Source: an uncultured Chloracidobacterium sp. (GTDB lineage: Bacteria; Acidobacteriota; Blastocatellia; Pyrinomonadales; Pyrinomonadaceae). Taken from it: a stretch of DNA of 9,795 nucleotides. This document shows, piece by piece, positions 8,504-9,795 of the stretch. The translations under genes and the position numbers were made by a program. How positions within the stretch are numbered: the stretch's first letter is position 1; each line of letters starts with the position of its first letter. The notes beneath the pieces are model-generated. The model made no database searches and was not told where the DNA came from. It saw only the letters and a list, made by a program, of their open reading frames with translations. Location of the stretch: the NCBI GenBank assembly GCA_937941715.1, contig CALDGX010000004.1, forward strand, positions 1 to 9,795, read 5' to 3'.

Positions 8504-8533
8504 AAATGCCGCCGGGCCCTCGGCGGCATTTTT
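8504..8533 (+). terminator. Intrinsic terminator of the hsp20-clpB-grpE cluster
   Basis: AAATGCCGCCG (8504-8514) and CGGCGGCATTT (8521-8531) form a perfect 11-bp GC-rich stem with the six-base loop GGCCCT, followed by a run of five T (8529-8533). This is the classic Rho-independent form on the plus strand. On the minus strand only three T follow, so back-stopping of the converging gene at 8763 would be weaker. Confidence 0.9.
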
Positions 8534-8762
8534 ATCTACATCACCCTGCACGAATAGATGATGGCATTCGCTAATTACAGCGATGCGAATCTGAAAGTAT
8601 CTAACTAATAACGGAGGCGCCGGTTGTTCTCTTTTGTCACCAAACCAATCGCACCAGTCGCATCCCCAAAGATGCCGATATGACCGTGCGCTGGACATTA
8701 AAGGGAAACTTCATGGATGCCCCCGGTATTCCTTAAAATCCCATCAAGACGTTCAATGGCAT
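8534..8762. other. Convergent intergenic region, no gene recognised
   Basis: About 230 bases lie between the grpE terminator and the 3' end of the minus-strand gene. Both strands contain only short frames without plausible starts or recognisable protein. No clear terminator for the minus-strand gene was found. Base composition shifts here from GC-rich to more A/T-rich. Confidence 0.5.
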
Positions 8763-9554
8763 CTATGGTGCTACATAACGATTAAAAATACATCCGACGA
8801 GAATCTGGCGGCCCTTTCGCCATCGGATCCAGCCACGACGGATATCGGATTCCCACATGCCGGGCTTCGCTGGTGCGTCAATCATTACCCAATCACCTTC
8901 GAATCTGACAAATTTGGCGGTTTCAAACCTGATATCAGCTGAATCCGGAATTACTTTGCCATTTGGTGCATCCAATAGCGGCGGGTGATTCCTCGAAAGT
9001 TTCAGACGGAAGCTCATCGCAAGCCACGGCCCCCATTCCGTCATTCGCCAGTCAGGATCACTTCTCAAGGCATAGCGTGTCTCCCTAGTATTTTCATTGA
9101 TCTCGACCTCATACCAACTTTCCGATTCACGTACTAACCGCAACATCACGCCATTAGGACAATGGTCTGTTGGACCTACTGCGTCGGTCGCAAACGGGAC
9201 AATGTCATCGGAAGCGTCGACAGCGGAATAGTTGGGATCTGAACAATTCATCTCAAACCACTTCCAGACGGTTCCATCCGCGTTGAAGAGTCGAACCTTG
9301 GAATTCACTCGGTATCTGACACCATCTTCGTTGTAGCACGGAAGATGAAGTATTTGTGGGGTCGACGTACATGGAATTCCGTACGAATTAGCTAACAGAA
9401 GGTCAACTTCGGCAAATTTCTCAGCGGAAGGCGGTGTGGGAGTCACCTCGCCGTTTTTCCGTACACCCTGGCCTGCCATTAGATGGCTTAGGCATTGCAC
9501 GACGACTAATATGAAAATGATAAATTTCGCCGGTCTCGTTTGATAAGTGTCCAT
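8763..9554 (-). CDS. Predicted secreted protein of unknown function, SH3-like C-terminal part
   Basis: I do not recognise this 263-residue protein. It begins with a likely Sec signal peptide: charged MDTYQTRPAK, then the hydrophobic core FIIFILVVVQCLSHLMAG, with cleavage likely near residue 27-30. No lipobox is evident. The mature part opens with a short Thr/Pro-rich linker, then a Cys-containing central region (CTSTP, LPCYNED, NCSDP, DHCPNG) that could form disulfides outside the cytoplasm. The last 70 residues (PLLDAPNGKVIPDS, then EGDWVMIDA, then RRGWIRWRKG) resemble bacterial SH3b folds, in which a pro-loop, a dW..V strand and a GWi/v strand occur; this is inference from pattern. ATG at 9554 is supported by GAGGT about six bases upstream. 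The gene is visibly more A/T-rich than the left-hand genes. It lies 50 bp after another minus-strand frame and converges on grpE. Possible roles include envelope binding or an exported immunity-like protein; none is shown. Confidence 0.8.
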   Translation of the reverse strand: MDTYQTRPAKFIIFILVVVQCLSHLMAGQGVRKNGEVTPTPPSAEKFAEVDLLLANSYGIPCTSTPQILHLPCYNEDGVRYRVNSKVRLFNADGTVWKWFEMNCSDPNYSAVDASDDIVPFATDAVGPTDHCPNGVMLRLVRESESWYEVEINENTRETRYALRSDPDWRMTEWGPWLAMSFRLKLSRNHPPLLDAPNGKVIPDSADIRFETAKFVRFEGDWVMIDAPAKPGMWESDIRRGWIRWRKGRQILVGCIFNRYVAP

Positions 9555-9604
9555 GGTTACCTCGTCTCGATTAATAATTACCCACGTTACTCGTGCTGAT
9601 CAGT

Positions 9605-9795
9605 TCAATTGGGTCTTTTTATTTCAGTCGCGTTTTTCGGCCGTACCGGCGGCGGATCACCGATCGGAATTTCTGACGGTGTATTTGAAAGCGGAAGACC
9701 GACCCGATTATTCGGATTTATCGTCCGCCAACCCTCATTTACATATGTGGGTAGCGGCAAGGATGGATCGTTTTGTAACCCGTAACGTTCCCTCA
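9605..9795 (-). CDS. C-terminal 62 residues of an unrecognised protein, cut by window edge
   Basis: The minus strand has an open frame from the right edge to TGA at 9607-9605, giving 62 visible residues. The tail is rich in Pro, Asn and Thr, with segments such as YGLQNDPSLPLPTYVNEGW and IPIGDPPPVRPKN. It has no hydrophobic segment and no motif I can name. It looks like a flexible C-terminal tail. The other two minus-strand frames are interrupted by stops in this stretch. The stop lies 50 bp before the start of the secreted protein gene, so the two may be co-transcribed. A short open frame by chance remains possible. Confidence 0.5.
   Translation of the reverse strand, partial: RERYGLQNDPSLPLPTYVNEGWRTINPNNRVGLPLSNTPSEIPIGDPPPVRPKNATEIKRPN

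Noticed and set aside
8414..8698. 94-codon minus-strand frame across the grpE terminator
   Set aside because: It runs through the terminator hairpin, lacks a ribosome site and has no recognisable sequence.
8634..8942. 102-codon plus-strand frame overlapping the secreted protein gene
   Set aside because: It begins at a TTG without a ribosome site, overlaps the 3' part of a better supported gene and resembles no family.

Overview
The window looks like chromosomal DNA of a free-living, fairly GC-rich bacterium. The best guess is an Acidobacteriota-type genome (Blastocatellia-like), judged only from the feel of the ClpB, Hsp20 and permease sequences and the dispersed palindromic repeats between genes. 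This lineage call is a moderate-to-low confidence inference. There are no phage genes, transposases, CRISPR arrays, tRNAs or rRNAs.

Left half (1-4120, all on the minus strand): a nucleoside uptake and salvage operon. In transcription order it holds two inner-membrane ABC permeases of the NupP/NupQ type, a trimeric-type purine nucleoside phosphorylase, uridine kinase and cytidine deaminase. The last gene runs off the left edge. The permeases would import nucleosides, PNP would split purine nucleosides, Udk would phosphorylate uridine and cytidine, and Cdd would deaminate cytidine to uridine. The partner ATPase and the BMP-type binding lipoprotein are not in the window.

Middle (4121-4369): a divergent control region. 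It has a candidate promoter for the salvage operon on the minus strand and a near-consensus sigma70-type promoter for the heat-shock genes on the plus strand. The latter is overlapped by a HAIR-like (HspR-type) inverted site and followed by a perfect short palindrome at the presumed transcription start.

Right-centre (4370-8533, plus strand): a protein-quality-control cluster, hsp20 - clpB - grpE. Hsp20 holds unfolded protein, ClpB pulls aggregates apart, and GrpE is the nucleotide exchange factor of DnaK, which works with ClpB. dnaK and dnaJ are absent here. Each gap in the cluster has a hairpin, and the run ends at a strong intrinsic terminator (8504-8533).

Right end (8534-9795): composition becomes visibly more A/T-rich. 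It holds a non-coding convergent stretch, a 263-residue predicted secreted protein of unknown function with an SH3-like C-terminal part, and the tail of another unrecognised minus-strand gene. This is the least explained part of the window. I found no convincing novel multi-gene system. The best second-look items are the ~70-bp palindromic repeat family (two copies), the HspR-like operator, the 13-bp perfect inverted repeat before grpE, and the unknown secreted protein.
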